This document shows positions 33,478 through 45,005 of a stretch of DNA of 53,999 nucleotides, piece after piece (the stretch's first letter is position 1; each line of letters begins with the position of its first letter). This DNA comes from Geminicoccus harenae (GTDB lineage: Bacteria; Pseudomonadota; Alphaproteobacteria; Geminicoccales; Geminicoccaceae): assembly GCF_019800005.1 (NCBI RefSeq), contig NZ_JABGCL010000030.1, positions 1-53,999 on the forward strand, written 5' to 3'. Below the pieces are notes generated by a model. It saw only the letters and a program-made list of their open reading frames with translations, was not told the DNA's origin and ran no database searches. Both the position numbers and the translations under genes were made by a program.

Positions 33478-34989
33478 ATGCGGGTGATCGTGGTAGGGGC
33501 CGGCAGCGGCGGTGCGACCTTCGCCGGCCGGCTGGCGCAGGACCGCCGGCACGAGGTCGTGCTGGTGGAGGCCGGCCCGGACTTCGGCCGGTTCGACGCG
33601 CATGGCTGGCCGTTCGAGCTGCTGGATTCGCGGCGCATCCCGACCACGCATGATTGGGGCCTGGAGAACCAGGACCCGGGCTCGCCGCGCTCCTACCGGC
33701 TGGAGCGCGCCCGGGTGATGGGCGGCTGCTCCTCGCATAATGGCTGCGCCGCGGTGCGCGGCATCCGCAGCGACTTCGAGAAGTGGTCCGAGGCGGGCGG
33801 GGTCGACTTCTGGAACCCGGACGAGTTCCTGGAGGACTTCGCCGCAGTCGACCGGGCGCTGAACGTGCGCACCCTGCCGTTCGAGGAGTTCTCGCCCTAC
33901 CAGCAGGATTTCTACCACGCGGCGCGCGCGGCGGGCATCCCGCACTCCGACGACATCAACGACATCGACGAAGGCGTCGGCGTCTCGATCTGCCCGATGA
34001 ACAAGAAGGGCGGCATTCGCTGGAATGCCGCGTTCGGCTTCGTCGACCCGGTGCGCGGCCAGGACAATTTCTCGGTCGAGGCCAATTTCGAGGTGGCCGA
34101 GCTGCTCCTGGACGGCCGGCGCGCGGTGGGCGTGCGCGGCTTTCGGCGGGGCGAGCCCCATGAGCTGCGGGGCGACTATGTGGTCCTGGCATCGGGCGCC
34201 TATGGCTCACCGATGCTGTTGCTGCGCTCGGGCATCGGCGACCCGGCGACGCTCGGGGAGGCCGGCATCGAGCTGCGCCATGCCCTGCCGGGTGTCGGGC
34301 GCAACCTGCAGGACCATCCGGCCATGGCGCTCACCTACCGCGCCCAAGGCCGGCTGATCGGGCGGACCCAGGCGCACGAGCAGCTGCGCCTGAACTATGA
34401 CGAGGGCACCATTGTCAAGGTGCGCTCTCCCTTTGCCCAGAACCCCTTCGACATGCACATCTTCTCCGTGGGCGGCCGCACCCCCGACCTGCAGGACTGG
34501 TACTGGCAGGTCTATGTCGGCCTCCTGAACCCGCGCTCGCGCGGCCAGGTCCGCCCGGTGCGCAAGGACGGCAGCCTCCATTTCGCCATCGAGCACAGCC
34601 ATGTGACCGACCTCGAGGAGATCGATCTCCAGGCACTGGCCTGGGGCGTGGCGGAGGCCCGCCGGATCATGTCCCATGCGCCGGTCGCGGACGAGCTGGA
34701 GGAGATCGTGCCCGGCGTCGGCATGGGGGACGACAAGGTCAGGGACTGGATCCGCGCCTCGCACCAGCACTACTACCACCCGGCCTCGACTTGCTCGATC
34801 GGCCGGGACCCGGCGGCCGGCGCGGTGGTGGACGGCCATGGGCGCGTCCACGGGCTGGACGGGCTGATGGTGGCGGACGCCTCCATCATGCCGTTCGTCA
34901 CCACGGCCAACACCAACCTGCCCACCGCCGCTTTGGGCCATCGCCTCGCGCGCAAGTTCGATGCCATTCAGGAGATCGCGCGCGACTGA
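33478..34989 (+). CDS. GMC-family FAD oxidoreductase
   Basis: A 503-residue glucose-methanol-choline oxidoreductase. The FAD loop VIVVGAGSGGATFAGRLA is at the N-terminus, followed by the Glu of VLVEAGPDFG. The flavin-binding GMC signature MGGCSSHNGCAAVRG is near residue 82. At the C-terminus HYYHPASTCSIG holds the catalytic His, and NTNLPTAALGHRLA the second His/Asn. These enzymes oxidise primary or secondary alcohols, such as choline or sugars. GAGGAAGGG lies nine bases upstream of ATG 33478, so I prefer it to the in-frame ATG at 33439, which overlaps the permease stop. Linked by the operon to the Pot importer, so the imported compound may be its substrate. Confidence 0.85.
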   Translation: MRVIVVGAGSGGATFAGRLAQDRRHEVVLVEAGPDFGRFDAHGWPFELLDSRRIPTTHDWGLENQDPGSPRSYRLERARVMGGCSSHNGCAAVRGIRSDFEKWSEAGGVDFWNPDEFLEDFAAVDRALNVRTLPFEEFSPYQQDFYHAARAAGIPHSDDINDIDEGVGVSICPMNKKGGIRWNAAFGFVDPVRGQDNFSVEANFEVAELLLDGRRAVGVRGFRRGEPHELRGDYVVLASGAYGSPMLLLRSGIGDPATLGEAGIELRHALPGVGRNLQDHPAMALTYRAQGRLIGRTQAHEQLRLNYDEGTIVKVRSPFAQNPFDMHIFSVGGRTPDLQDWYWQVYVGLLNPRSRGQVRPVRKDGSLHFAIEHSHVTDLEEIDLQALAWGVAEARRIMSHAPVADELEEIVPGVGMGDDKVRDWIRASHQHYYHPASTCSIGRDPAAGAVVDGHGRVHGLDGLMVADASIMPFVTTANTNLPTAALGHRLARKFDAIQEIARD

Positions 34990-35069
34990 CCCTTGCGCGG
35001 GATGCCCGGGTGTTGCATCCGCATCGGCGCTTCATGCGTTAGACAAGTGCGCGCGCGTGTTATGTTGCT

Positions 35070-35086
35070 CGGGCCGCTTGAGCCCG
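35070..35086 (+). terminator. Candidate hairpin after the Pot/GMC operon
   Basis: CGGGC at 35070-35074 pairs with GCCCG at 35082-35086 across a seven-base loop, 81 bases after the GMC stop. There is no clear run of T after it, only TATTCTT 10 bases later, so it is a weak intrinsic terminator or a leader structure of the next gene. Confidence 0.3.
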
Positions 35087-35132
35087 GAGGGTATTCTTCC
35101 TCGAACGACGCGCGGCCGAGAGGATTTTGGAG

Positions 35133-36281
35133 ATGCAGACCGCAGGGTATGCGACCGCCAGCGCGTCGGTACCGGCGACCGCAGCCGAGCTGGACCGGCG
35201 CTATGGGGCCAGGGTCGAGGCGATGCTCGCCCACTGGCTGGACGACGAGACCCTGGCCGCTGGGCTGCGGCGGCCGGTGCTGGCAGAGGTGGCGCGCAAT
35301 CACGGCCGCTTCGACCCGCGCCTGGGCTCGGTGGAGGACTGGGTCTTCAGCGAGGCGCGCCGGGAAGCCCGCGCGCTGATCGGGCCGGAAGGGGTGGCGG
35401 GCGTGATCCCGGTCATGCGCCACACGCCCGATCCCGGCATGTTGCCGCGGCAGAAGGAGCGGCGCCGCGGTGCCTCCCGCCAGGGTGCCCCCAAGGCGGC
35501 GCCGCGCCGGAAATGGCTGGGCGGGCTGGCCGCACTCGTGGCGGCCGGTGCCGTGCTGACCGCTGCCTGGTACCGCCCGTCCCTGACCGAATGGCAGGTC
35601 GCCGATCTCCAGCCCGACCTGTCCCGGCCACCGGAAGTGGCGCCGCCTGCGTCGCCGCCCGCCACTACGCCGGCACCGCTGGCCCTGCCGAAACTCGACG
35701 CGGAAGCGGAGCTGGGCCCGTTGCCCGAACCGGACCTGGCGGCGATCCTCCAGCCGCCGGAGCCCGCCCCGGCGCTGCAGCCACTGGCGGCACCGCCGCC
35801 TCCGGCACCCCCGCCGGCCTTGCCCGAACCCGCAGCCGGCCCGGTCGACCCGGTGGAGCCGCCCGTGGCCGCAGCACCCCTGGGCCCGGCCGAACCGCCG
35901 AGGCCGCGCCCGCTCCGTCTGGAACCATCGGCGGCACCCACGGTCGCGGGCCGGCCGATGCCGGTGCACGCGCCGCCCAGGGTGTTCATCCACTACAGCG
36001 CGCTCGACGACGATGCCGGCGCGCGGGCGCAAGTCCTGGCGCAGCTCGTCCGGGACCAGGGCTTCGAGGTGACCGGCATGCGCGCCGTGCCGTTCCAGAT
36101 CGGCGAGCCTAGCGTGCGCTACTTCTTCCCGGACAATGCGAGCGATGCGGACGCACTGGTGGAGGCCAGCCGGAGGATCCCGCAAATGGCCGGGCTGGCT
36201 AGGAGCGGGCCGACCGACTTCACCCATTTTCAGCCCAAGCCCCAGCCCGGTACCCTGGAGATCTGGCTGCCTGCGGGCTGA
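35133..36281 (+). CDS. Single-pass membrane protein with proline-rich linker and LytR_C-like domain
   Basis: A 382-residue protein, unassigned. Layout: residues 1-100 cytoplasmic, helical and Ala/Arg-rich; basic segment 108-127; one membrane span at 128-147 (WLGGLAALVAAGAVLTAAWY); a long periplasmic linker, about 160-280, packed with Pro and Ala; then a C-terminal domain from about 283 (PRVFIHYSALDDDAGARAQV to the end) with the beta-alpha-beta pattern of LytR_C or SPOR-like domains (FEVTGMRAVPFQIGEPSVRY, FTHFQPKPQPGTLEIWLP). I infer an envelope protein reaching toward peptidoglycan. GGAG is close to the ATG and a TTG lies just upstream. No clear operon partner. Confidence 0.6.
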   Translation: MQTAGYATASASVPATAAELDRRYGARVEAMLAHWLDDETLAAGLRRPVLAEVARNHGRFDPRLGSVEDWVFSEARREARALIGPEGVAGVIPVMRHTPDPGMLPRQKERRRGASRQGAPKAAPRRKWLGGLAALVAAGAVLTAAWYRPSLTEWQVADLQPDLSRPPEVAPPASPPATTPAPLALPKLDAEAELGPLPEPDLAAILQPPEPAPALQPLAAPPPPAPPPALPEPAAGPVDPVEPPVAAAPLGPAEPPRPRPLRLEPSAAPTVAGRPMPVHAPPRVFIHYSALDDDAGARAQVLAQLVRDQGFEVTGMRAVPFQIGEPSVRYFFPDNASDADALVEASRRIPQMAGLARSGPTDFTHFQPKPQPGTLEIWLPAG

Positions 36282-36342
36282 CGGGGCCAGCCGGATGCCG
36301 TAAGGGGCTGGATGGCGTTCCGACAGCCCGGGAGAACAGCGC

Positions 36343-37200
36343 ATGCCTCATCCAGCCCTGGCCCCCGGCCGGGTCGCCGTGGTCACCGGTGCAGCCGATG
36401 GGATTGGCCGCGCCGCCGCCCGGCGCTTCGCCGGGCTCGGCATGAAGGTGGCGATCGCGGACATCGATGCGGCCGCCCTGGAAGCCGCCCATGCCGAGCT
36501 GGTCGCGGCAGCGCCGGGTGGCGAGCAGGACGTCCTGGCCATGCAGACGGACGTGGCGCTCTACCAGGATGTCGAGCGGCTGGAAGGGGCGGTGCTGGAG
36601 CGCTTCGGCGACGTGGCGCTGCTCATGAACAACGCCGCGACCGGCAAGGATGCCGGCGCGTTCGAGGATCGGGCGCAGTGGGAGCGGCTGCTGGCGGTCA
36701 ACCTGATGGGCGTGGTCAACGGGCTGCAGTGCTTCGTGCCGGGCATGATCCGGCGCGGCCGCACCGGTGCGGTGGTCGCGACCGGGTCCAAGCAGGGCAT
36801 CACCACCCCGCCCGGCAATGCCGCCTACAACGTGTCCAAGGCGGGGGTGAAGGTGCTGACCGAGCAACTCGCCCATGAGCTGCGCGAGGCCACGGGCGAG
36901 CGGATCACCGCGCATCTGCTGATCCCGGGCTTCACCTTCACCGGCATGACCAGGCCCGGCCGCACGGCGGACACGCCCAGGCCGGAAGAGGCGTGGACGG
37001 CCGACCAGGTGGTGGACGTGCTCCTGGATGGGCTGGACCGCAATGCGTTCTACCTGTTCTGCCAGGACCACGAGACCAGCTGGGAAACGGACCAGAAGCG
37101 GATGCGCTGGGCAGCCGACGACCTGATCCTGCGCCGGCCGGCCCTGTCGCGCTGGCATCCCGCCTATCGTGACGCGTTCGCCGCCTTCATGAAGGACTGA
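36343..37200 (+). CDS. Short-chain dehydrogenase/reductase
   Basis: A 285-residue classical SDR. VAVVTGAADGIGRAAARRFA gives the Gly-rich cofactor motif, with VAIADIDAAALE placing an Asp after beta-2, so NAD is likely preferred. LLMNNAATG is the N-N-A-[AG] motif, and VVATGSKQG with AAYNVSKAG supplies the catalytic Ser, Tyr and Lys. A longer C-terminal part after residue 200 (FTGMTRPGRTADTPRPEEAW) is unusual and resembles SDRs that act on larger hydrophobic substrates. GGGAG eight bases upstream sets the ATG. It lies seven bases before the aldo/keto reductase gene, so the two are cotranscribed. Confidence 0.85.
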   Translation: MPHPALAPGRVAVVTGAADGIGRAAARRFAGLGMKVAIADIDAAALEAAHAELVAAAPGGEQDVLAMQTDVALYQDVERLEGAVLERFGDVALLMNNAATGKDAGAFEDRAQWERLLAVNLMGVVNGLQCFVPGMIRRGRTGAVVATGSKQGITTPPGNAAYNVSKAGVKVLTEQLAHELREATGERITAHLLIPGFTFTGMTRPGRTADTPRPEEAWTADQVVDVLLDGLDRNAFYLFCQDHETSWETDQKRMRWAADDLILRRPALSRWHPAYRDAFAAFMKD

Positions 37201-37207
37201 ATCGGGC

Positions 37208-38185
37208 ATGGAATATGTGAAGCTCGGCCGCACCGGCCTCGATGTCTCGCGCATCTGCCTCGGCTGCATGAGCTATGGCGATCCCGGGAAGGGTGCTCAC
37301 GCCTGGTCGCTGTCCGAGGAGGACAGCCGGCCGTTCATCCGCAGGGCCGTCGAGCTCGGCATCAACTTCTTCGACACGGCCAACGTCTATTCCGCCGGCT
37401 CCAGCGAGGAGATCGTCGGCCGGGCACTCAAGGACTTCGCCCGGCGCGACGAGATCGTGCTGGCGACCAAGGTGCACAACCGGATGCATGAGGGGCCGAA
37501 CGGGGCCGGCCTGTCGCGCAAGGCGATCCTGTCCGAGATCGACAAGAGCCTGAAGCGGCTCGGCACCGACTATGTCGACCTCTACCAGATCCACCGCTTC
37601 GACAGGCACACCCCGATCGAGGAGACCCTGGAGGCGCTGAACGACGTCGTGCGCGCCGGCAAGGCCCGCTATATCGGCGCGTCGTCCATGTATGCCTGGC
37701 AGTTCATGAAGATGCTGGCGACGTCGGAGAAGCATGGCTGGGCACGCTTCGTCACCATGCAGAACTACCTGAACCTGCTCTACCGCGAGGAAGAGCGGGA
37801 GATGCTGCCGCTGTGCCTGTCGGAAGGGATCGGGCTCATGCCCTGGAGCCCGCTGGCGCGCGGCCGGCTCACCCGCGAATGGGGTACCAGCACCAGCCGG
37901 TCGGAGACCGACGAGTTCGGCCGCACGCTCTATGCCAACAGCGAGGCGGCCGACCGGAAGGTCGTGGAGGCCGTAGGGGAGATCGCGGCCAAGCGTGGCG
38001 TGCCGCGCGCCCAGGTGGCGCTCGCCTGGGTGCTGCAGAAGCCGATGACCACGCCGATCGTGGGCGCCACCAAGCCGCACCATCTGGATGATGCGGTAGC
38101 GGCCCTGCAACTGCGGCTGAACGCGGAAGAGGTCGCTGCCCTGGAGGCGCCCTACATCCCGCACCCGGTCACCGGCTTCAGCTGA
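37208..38185 (+). CDS. Aldo/keto reductase (Tas/YghZ type)
   Basis: A 325-residue aldo/keto reductase. GINFFDTANVYSAGSSEEIV gives Asp and Tyr of the catalytic tetrad, VLATKVHNRM the Lys and YVDLYQIHRFD the His. The NADPH-binding end is VGATKPHHLDDAV with TTPIVGAT, as in the AKR11-14 (YajO/YghZ/Tas) groups. Substrates in this subgroup are aldehydes and sugars. It shares the operon with the SDR at 36343 and is 23 bases before the MFS gene. A different subfamily from the aldose dehydrogenase at 15639. Confidence 0.85.
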   Translation: MEYVKLGRTGLDVSRICLGCMSYGDPGKGAHAWSLSEEDSRPFIRRAVELGINFFDTANVYSAGSSEEIVGRALKDFARRDEIVLATKVHNRMHEGPNGAGLSRKAILSEIDKSLKRLGTDYVDLYQIHRFDRHTPIEETLEALNDVVRAGKARYIGASSMYAWQFMKMLATSEKHGWARFVTMQNYLNLLYREEEREMLPLCLSEGIGLMPWSPLARGRLTREWGTSTSRSETDEFGRTLYANSEAADRKVVEAVGEIAAKRGVPRAQVALAWVLQKPMTTPIVGATKPHHLDDAVAALQLRLNAEEVAALEAPYIPHPVTGFS

Positions 38186-38208
38186 CCCGCCGCGGATCCG
38201 GGGGGAAC

Positions 38209-39750
38209 ATGCGGCATCGCTGGTTCGTGGTGGCGACGGCGCTGCCGCTGTTCCTCCTGGCCATCGAATTCTACGGCATCACGGTCGCACTGCCCTCGAT
38301 CGGCCGGGACCTGGGGACGGGGACCACCGCCCTGCAATGGACCGTCAACGCCTTCAACCTGGCGCTGGCAGCCCCACTGGTCGCGTTCGGCCGGCTGGGT
38401 GGCCTGGTCGGGTGGCGACGGACGATGCTGGCCGGCATCCTCCTGTTCGCGGCCGGTTCGGCGGTCTGCGGGCTGGCACCGGGCATCGCGACCCTCCTGG
38501 CCGGCCGCTGCATCCAGGGCCTGGCCGTGGCGCTGTTCTCAGCAGCGTCGCTGGCGATCGTGAGCCGCGGCGTCGCTCCGGGTGAGCGTGGCATCGCGTT
38601 CGGGATCTGCATGGCGGTGGCTGCGTGCGCCGCCGCCACGGGGCCGCTCGTGGGCGGCGTGCTCACCGAGAAGCTGGGCTGGCGCTGGCTGTTCCTGGTG
38701 AACCTGCCGATCGCCCTCCTGACGACCGCCCTGATCCTCCGGGTCGTGCCGGAATCGCGTGATCAGGCTCGGGAAGGCGGCATCGACCTCGCCGGCACGG
38801 CCACGATCACCGCCGGCCTGACCCTGCTCACCTTCGGCCTGCAGCTGGGCGACGACTGGGGCTGGCAGTCCCTGCCCGTGCTGGCGGGGCTGATCGGCGG
38901 CCCGCTGCTGATCCTGCTGTTCTGGTGGATCGAGAACCGGCAGCGCCAGCCCCTGATCGAGCCCGCCCTGTTCGGGCAGAAGACGCTGGTCCAGGCGCAG
39001 ATGGTGGCACTGACCAGCCATTTCGGGTGCAGCGCGCTCCTGTTCTTCAGCACGTTCTACCTCCAGCACATCCTCCGCCTGGGGCCGATGGCGGCCGGAC
39101 TGGTGCTGCTGGCGTTCTCCTGCTGCTTCGTGCTGACGCTGCCGGGCACCCGCATCTGGACCAGGCATCTGGGCAACCGGCAGGCCATGATGCTCGGCAT
39201 GGTGCTGATGGTGACGGCCTTCCTGCTGTGCCGCCCGATCGGCCCGGACAGCGGGCTGCCCTGGCTGATTGCCGCACTGGCCACGGCCGGCATCGGCCAG
39301 GCCCTGGCGTTCAACGCCTCGACCACCGCCACGGTGAACGCGGTGCCGGAGGGCCATGCCGCCGCCGGGCTGCTGAACGGCGCGCGCCTGCTGGGCTCGG
39401 TGCTGGGCATCGCTCTCCCGGGTGCAGTGTTCCAGGCGAGCGAGACCGGCCGGCTGCTCCAGGCCCTGCACCCGAAGCTGGCACTGGAGCCCGCGGAGGG
39501 ACGGGTCGTGGCGAGCCTGTTGTCCGGGTCGGCCCAGGCGAGCGAGGCGATCCTGGCCCTGGCACGCGCGACCGGCCGCGCCACCGACCCCGCCTTCGTG
39601 CGCTTCGTCGAGGGCAACGTCACCGCCGCCTTCATGGGGGCATTTCAGTCGGGCATGCTCGTCTGCGCCTTCGCCGCGCTGCTGGGCGTCGTCGCCACGT
39701 TCCGGGCCCGGCCGCGCCTGCTCAGCCGGATGTCCGTCGCCGGAAGATGA
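38209..39750 (+). CDS. MFS multidrug exporter, 14-helix DHA2 (SmvA/EmrB) type
   Basis: A 513-residue transporter with about 14 membrane spans. First span FVVATALPLFLLAIEFYGIT carries the acidic residue and the T-V-A-L-P-S-I pattern of the DHA2 group. Motif A-like GRLGGLVGWRRTMLAG and motif C-like GPLVGGVLTEKLGWRWLFLV are seen, and the latter is diagnostic of exporters. Substrates are usually quaternary ammonium dyes or other lipophilic cations. It follows the aldo/keto reductase by 23 bases. Its last 29 bases lie opposite the end of the methyltransferase gene. Confidence 0.85.
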   Translation: MRHRWFVVATALPLFLLAIEFYGITVALPSIGRDLGTGTTALQWTVNAFNLALAAPLVAFGRLGGLVGWRRTMLAGILLFAAGSAVCGLAPGIATLLAGRCIQGLAVALFSAASLAIVSRGVAPGERGIAFGICMAVAACAAATGPLVGGVLTEKLGWRWLFLVNLPIALLTTALILRVVPESRDQAREGGIDLAGTATITAGLTLLTFGLQLGDDWGWQSLPVLAGLIGGPLLILLFWWIENRQRQPLIEPALFGQKTLVQAQMVALTSHFGCSALLFFSTFYLQHILRLGPMAAGLVLLAFSCCFVLTLPGTRIWTRHLGNRQAMMLGMVLMVTAFLLCRPIGPDSGLPWLIAALATAGIGQALAFNASTTATVNAVPEGHAAAGLLNGARLLGSVLGIALPGAVFQASETGRLLQALHPKLALEPAEGRVVASLLSGSAQASEAILALARATGRATDPAFVRFVEGNVTAAFMGAFQSGMLVCAFAALLGVVATFRARPRLLSRMSVAGR

Positions 39751-40394
39751 TGAAATGGCGGCCGAGCAGCATGGCGGCCAGCAGCCCGTAGGCCCCCCAG
39801 AACCGGGACAGGTCGGCCAGCCTGAACCCGCTCCACACCCGCCTGCACTGCCCACGCCTCCATCTCCACGGGCGCAATCAGGCGCAGGGGCGGCATCGAG
39901 CCCCGGCCTGCACACCTGCATGCCCGGCGACCGAGCGGATGGCTGGGGTGCAGGATCAGCGTGACGAGCAGGCCGTGCTGCGACAGGCAGCCGGCAGCGT
40001 CACGGAGTGCCTGCGCCGGGGCCGCGATGTGCTCCAGTGAGCCCAGGAACAGCACGAGATCGAACGGCTCGCCCGGCCAGCCGGCGAGCGCCGCGGCAGG
40101 CAGGACGTCGAACCGGATGCGTCCGGCCTGGCCGGGCGCCTGGGCATGCCGGCGCGCCCGCTCGATCATGGCGAGTGCCAGGTCGATGCCCAGGCCGGAC
40201 TCGAGCTGGCCGGCCAGCGCCAACAGGTGCAGGCCGGTACCGCAGCCGACGTCGAGGACGCGGCAGGGCCGCTGCCGGCGGCTCAGGTGGCGCAGCAGGG
40301 CCACGCGCAGCCGAAAACCGGCACCTCGTGGCGACCACGGCCCATGGCGTCCGTCCCAGCCTGCCGCCAGGGCATCGAAGGCGGCGGCCGCCAT
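39722..40394 (-). pseudogene. SAM-dependent methyltransferase with a C-terminal frameshift
   Basis: The first about 185 codons, from ATG 40394 (GAGGGG just upstream), encode a class I methyltransferase: RVLDVGCGTGLHLLALAG (motif I), GIDLALAMIERARR (motif II) and PFDLVLFLGSLEHIAAP (motif IV). After EMEAWAVQAG the frame continues into nonsense, while a different frame gives RLADLSRFWGAYGLLAAMLL then GRHFIIFRR and a stop at 39722, a natural hydrophobic-aromatic ending of this family. The shift of one base lies at about 39,810-39,850. Either a real pseudogene or a sequencing slip; the start is otherwise normal. Confidence 0.7.
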
Positions 40395-40616
40395 GGCCCC
40401 TCGGACATGGGATGATCCTCACCGCCCATGCACATCCCCGGCTCCGGATGGTCCAGGTCACGAGGCTACGCCAAGCGGAGCCCTTTGCCGAAATGTCTCA
40501 CGCACTATCATCAGATCGGTTCGTGTATGGACACTCGCTGGACATCGCTCCTGGCGAGGCGTGATCGTCAGATCCATGGCAGCGCCCTGTTCCACCACTG
40601 GACGATCCGCAACCCC

Positions 40617-41303
40617 ATGGATTTCGTGCAACATAAGGGCCTTGCGGCCGCGGGCGCCGTTCTTGCGGTTCTGGCTGCCCTGATCCTGACCAGCCTGCTC
40701 GCCCCGCCGGAGACGACCGCGCTGCTCATCGAGAACGGGCCGGTCGAGACGCTGACCAGCCTCCTGCACTTCCTGGTGGCGCTCGTCGCGTTCGCCCTGT
40801 GGTGGCGCCGGGGCGGACTGTTCGGGCTGGTCGGCATCGGGGCGCTGGCCATGGGTGCCCGCGAGCTCGACCTGGACAAGGCTTTCACCACCCACAGCCT
40901 GTTCAGCACCAAGCAGTATTTTCGTGCCGAGGTGCCGCTGCCCGAGAAGCTCGTGGCGGCAGCGGTGGTGATCGGGCTGCTGGTGCTGACCGTCTGGCTG
41001 GTGCGCAGCAGCCTGCCGGCCCTGAGATCGCTGGCCAGGCAGAAGGCGCCGGCCTTCTGGAGCATCGTCACGGTACTGGTGATGCTGCCGCTGCTGAAGA
41101 CCGTCGATGCCTTGCCGAGGATCCTGCGGGAGAACGGGATGGAGCTCGGGCCGGCGGCGCTGGCCCGGCTGCTGGCGATCGAGGAACTGGGCGAGCTCGC
41201 CCTCCCGCTGCTGGCGGCCCTGGTCCTGCTCCAGTTGCTGGTGCCGTTAAAGCGGGCCGGGCGCCCGTCCAATGAGGAGGGGCGCCCGGTCCCTCGACGC
41301 TAG
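40617..41303 (+). CDS. Membrane protein of unknown function
   Basis: A 228-residue protein with about five hydrophobic spans (for example GAVLAVLAALILTSLLAPPE, HFLVALVAFALWW, VAAAVVIGLLVLTVWLV, ALPLLAALVLLQLLVPL). The motif GARELDLDKAFTTHSLFSTK between spans 2 and 3 is polar and may be a conserved loop. The start at MDFVQHKG is chosen because hydrophobic sequence begins there; there is no clear ribosome site, and an in-frame ATG at 40527 would give a longer form. I do not recognise the family. Its stop is two bases before a strong bidirectional hairpin. Confidence 0.6.
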   Translation: MDFVQHKGLAAAGAVLAVLAALILTSLLAPPETTALLIENGPVETLTSLLHFLVALVAFALWWRRGGLFGLVGIGALAMGARELDLDKAFTTHSLFSTKQYFRAEVPLPEKLVAAAVVIGLLVLTVWLVRSSLPALRSLARQKAPAFWSIVTVLVMLPLLKTVDALPRILRENGMELGPAALARLLAIEELGELALPLLAALVLLQLLVPLKRAGRPSNEEGRPVPRR

Positions 41304-41304
41304 G

Positions 41305-41331
41305 CCTGGCCGCCGACGCGCGGCGGCCAGG
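41305..41331. terminator. Bidirectional terminator hairpin
   Basis: CCTGGCCGCC and GGCGGCCAGG form a perfect ten-base stem with a seven-base loop, exactly between the stops of two convergent genes, the membrane protein (41303) and acnA (41337). Such GC-rich stems without a long U-run are common between convergent genes of high-GC alphaproteobacteria. Confidence 0.75.
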
Positions 41332-41336
41332 TGCCC

Positions 41337-44048
<2,712 letters not shown>

Positions 44049-44196
44049 TGCATCGGTCTCCTCGTGGCGGCGGGTCGGACGGCGTCCCAGGGGGACCCGC
44101 GGCGCGGATAGTACGTATGCCGCGCTTTGGAAAGGTTAAGGCCGACCCTTAGAATCGGTCCCATGTGGCGGGATGTCGTGTTGCGGTGCAGCGGCG

Positions 44197-44913
44197 TCAA
44201 GCCGTTTCCGCGCCGCGCAGGGCGCTGATGCGGCGTTCCGCCGTCTCCGTGCGGATCCGGACGAGCAGCACGCTGACCATGTACAGCTTGAACACCAACG
44301 CCATGAGCAGGAGCGGCCACAGCATGGACGGCGGCATGGACGGCCCATCCATGCGCAGCACCGAGGAGGGCTGGTGCAGCGTGTTCCACCAGTCCACCGA
44401 GAACTTCACGATCGGGATGTTGACCAGGCCGACCAGGGCCAGGATCGAGGCGGCCCTGGCCCCGCGGCTGGCATCCTCGAAGGCATCGTAGAGGGCGATA
44501 TAGCCGAGATAGAGGAAGAACAGGATCAGGACCGAGGTGAGCCGTGCGTCCCACACCCACCAGGTCCCCCACATCGGCTTGCCCCAGATCGACCCCGTGA
44601 CCAGGGCGATCGCGGTGAAGCAGGCGCCGATTGGGGCGGCCGCCCGCGCGGCGATCTCGGCCAGCGGGTGGCGCCAGATCAGGGCCACCGCACTGCCGCC
44701 GCCCACCACCAGATAGGTGAACATGCTCATCCAGGCGGCGGGCACGTGCACATACATGATCCGGTAGGCGTCCGACTGCTGGTAGTCGGCGGGTGCCACG
44801 GCCAGGGCCCAGACCAGGCCCACCGGGAAGAGGGCCAGCGCCAGGAAGGTCGTCCAGGGCCGGATGGCGTCGGCGATCCTCTGGAAGCGCAACGGGTTGG
44901 CGTAGGCGTGCAC
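44197..44913 (-). CDS. ccmC: Heme exporter / cytochrome c maturation protein CcmC
   Basis: A 238-residue inner-membrane protein with six spans. The tryptophan-rich heme loop is WGTWWVWDARLTS, and the two flanking His ligands are in MYVHVPAAWMS and NTLHQPSSVL. CcmC holds heme in the periplasm and loads CcmE in system I cytochrome c maturation. It begins 92 bases after the ccmB stop. No CcmD-sized gene is visible in the 148 bases up to acnA. Confidence 0.9.
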   Translation of the reverse strand: MHAYANPLRFQRIADAIRPWTTFLALALFPVGLVWALAVAPADYQQSDAYRIMYVHVPAAWMSMFTYLVVGGGSAVALIWRHPLAEIAARAAAPIGACFTAIALVTGSIWGKPMWGTWWVWDARLTSVLILFFLYLGYIALYDAFEDASRGARAASILALVGLVNIPIVKFSVDWWNTLHQPSSVLRMDGPSMPPSMLWPLLLMALVFKLYMVSVLLVRIRTETAERRISALRGAETA

Positions 44914-45005
44914 GGGCGGGCGGGTCCTGTTGACGATCGTTCCAATCTAGGCGGTCCGGCCAGCGGACGCGAGGCCCATCTGCGGGAGAGCGGTGCGTGG
45001 CCCGG

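Noticed and set aside
40428..40616. Upstream extension of the membrane protein to 40428
   Set aside because: The added residues are His/Arg/Ser-rich, do not look like a coding N-terminus and have no ribosome site; start at 40617 preferred.
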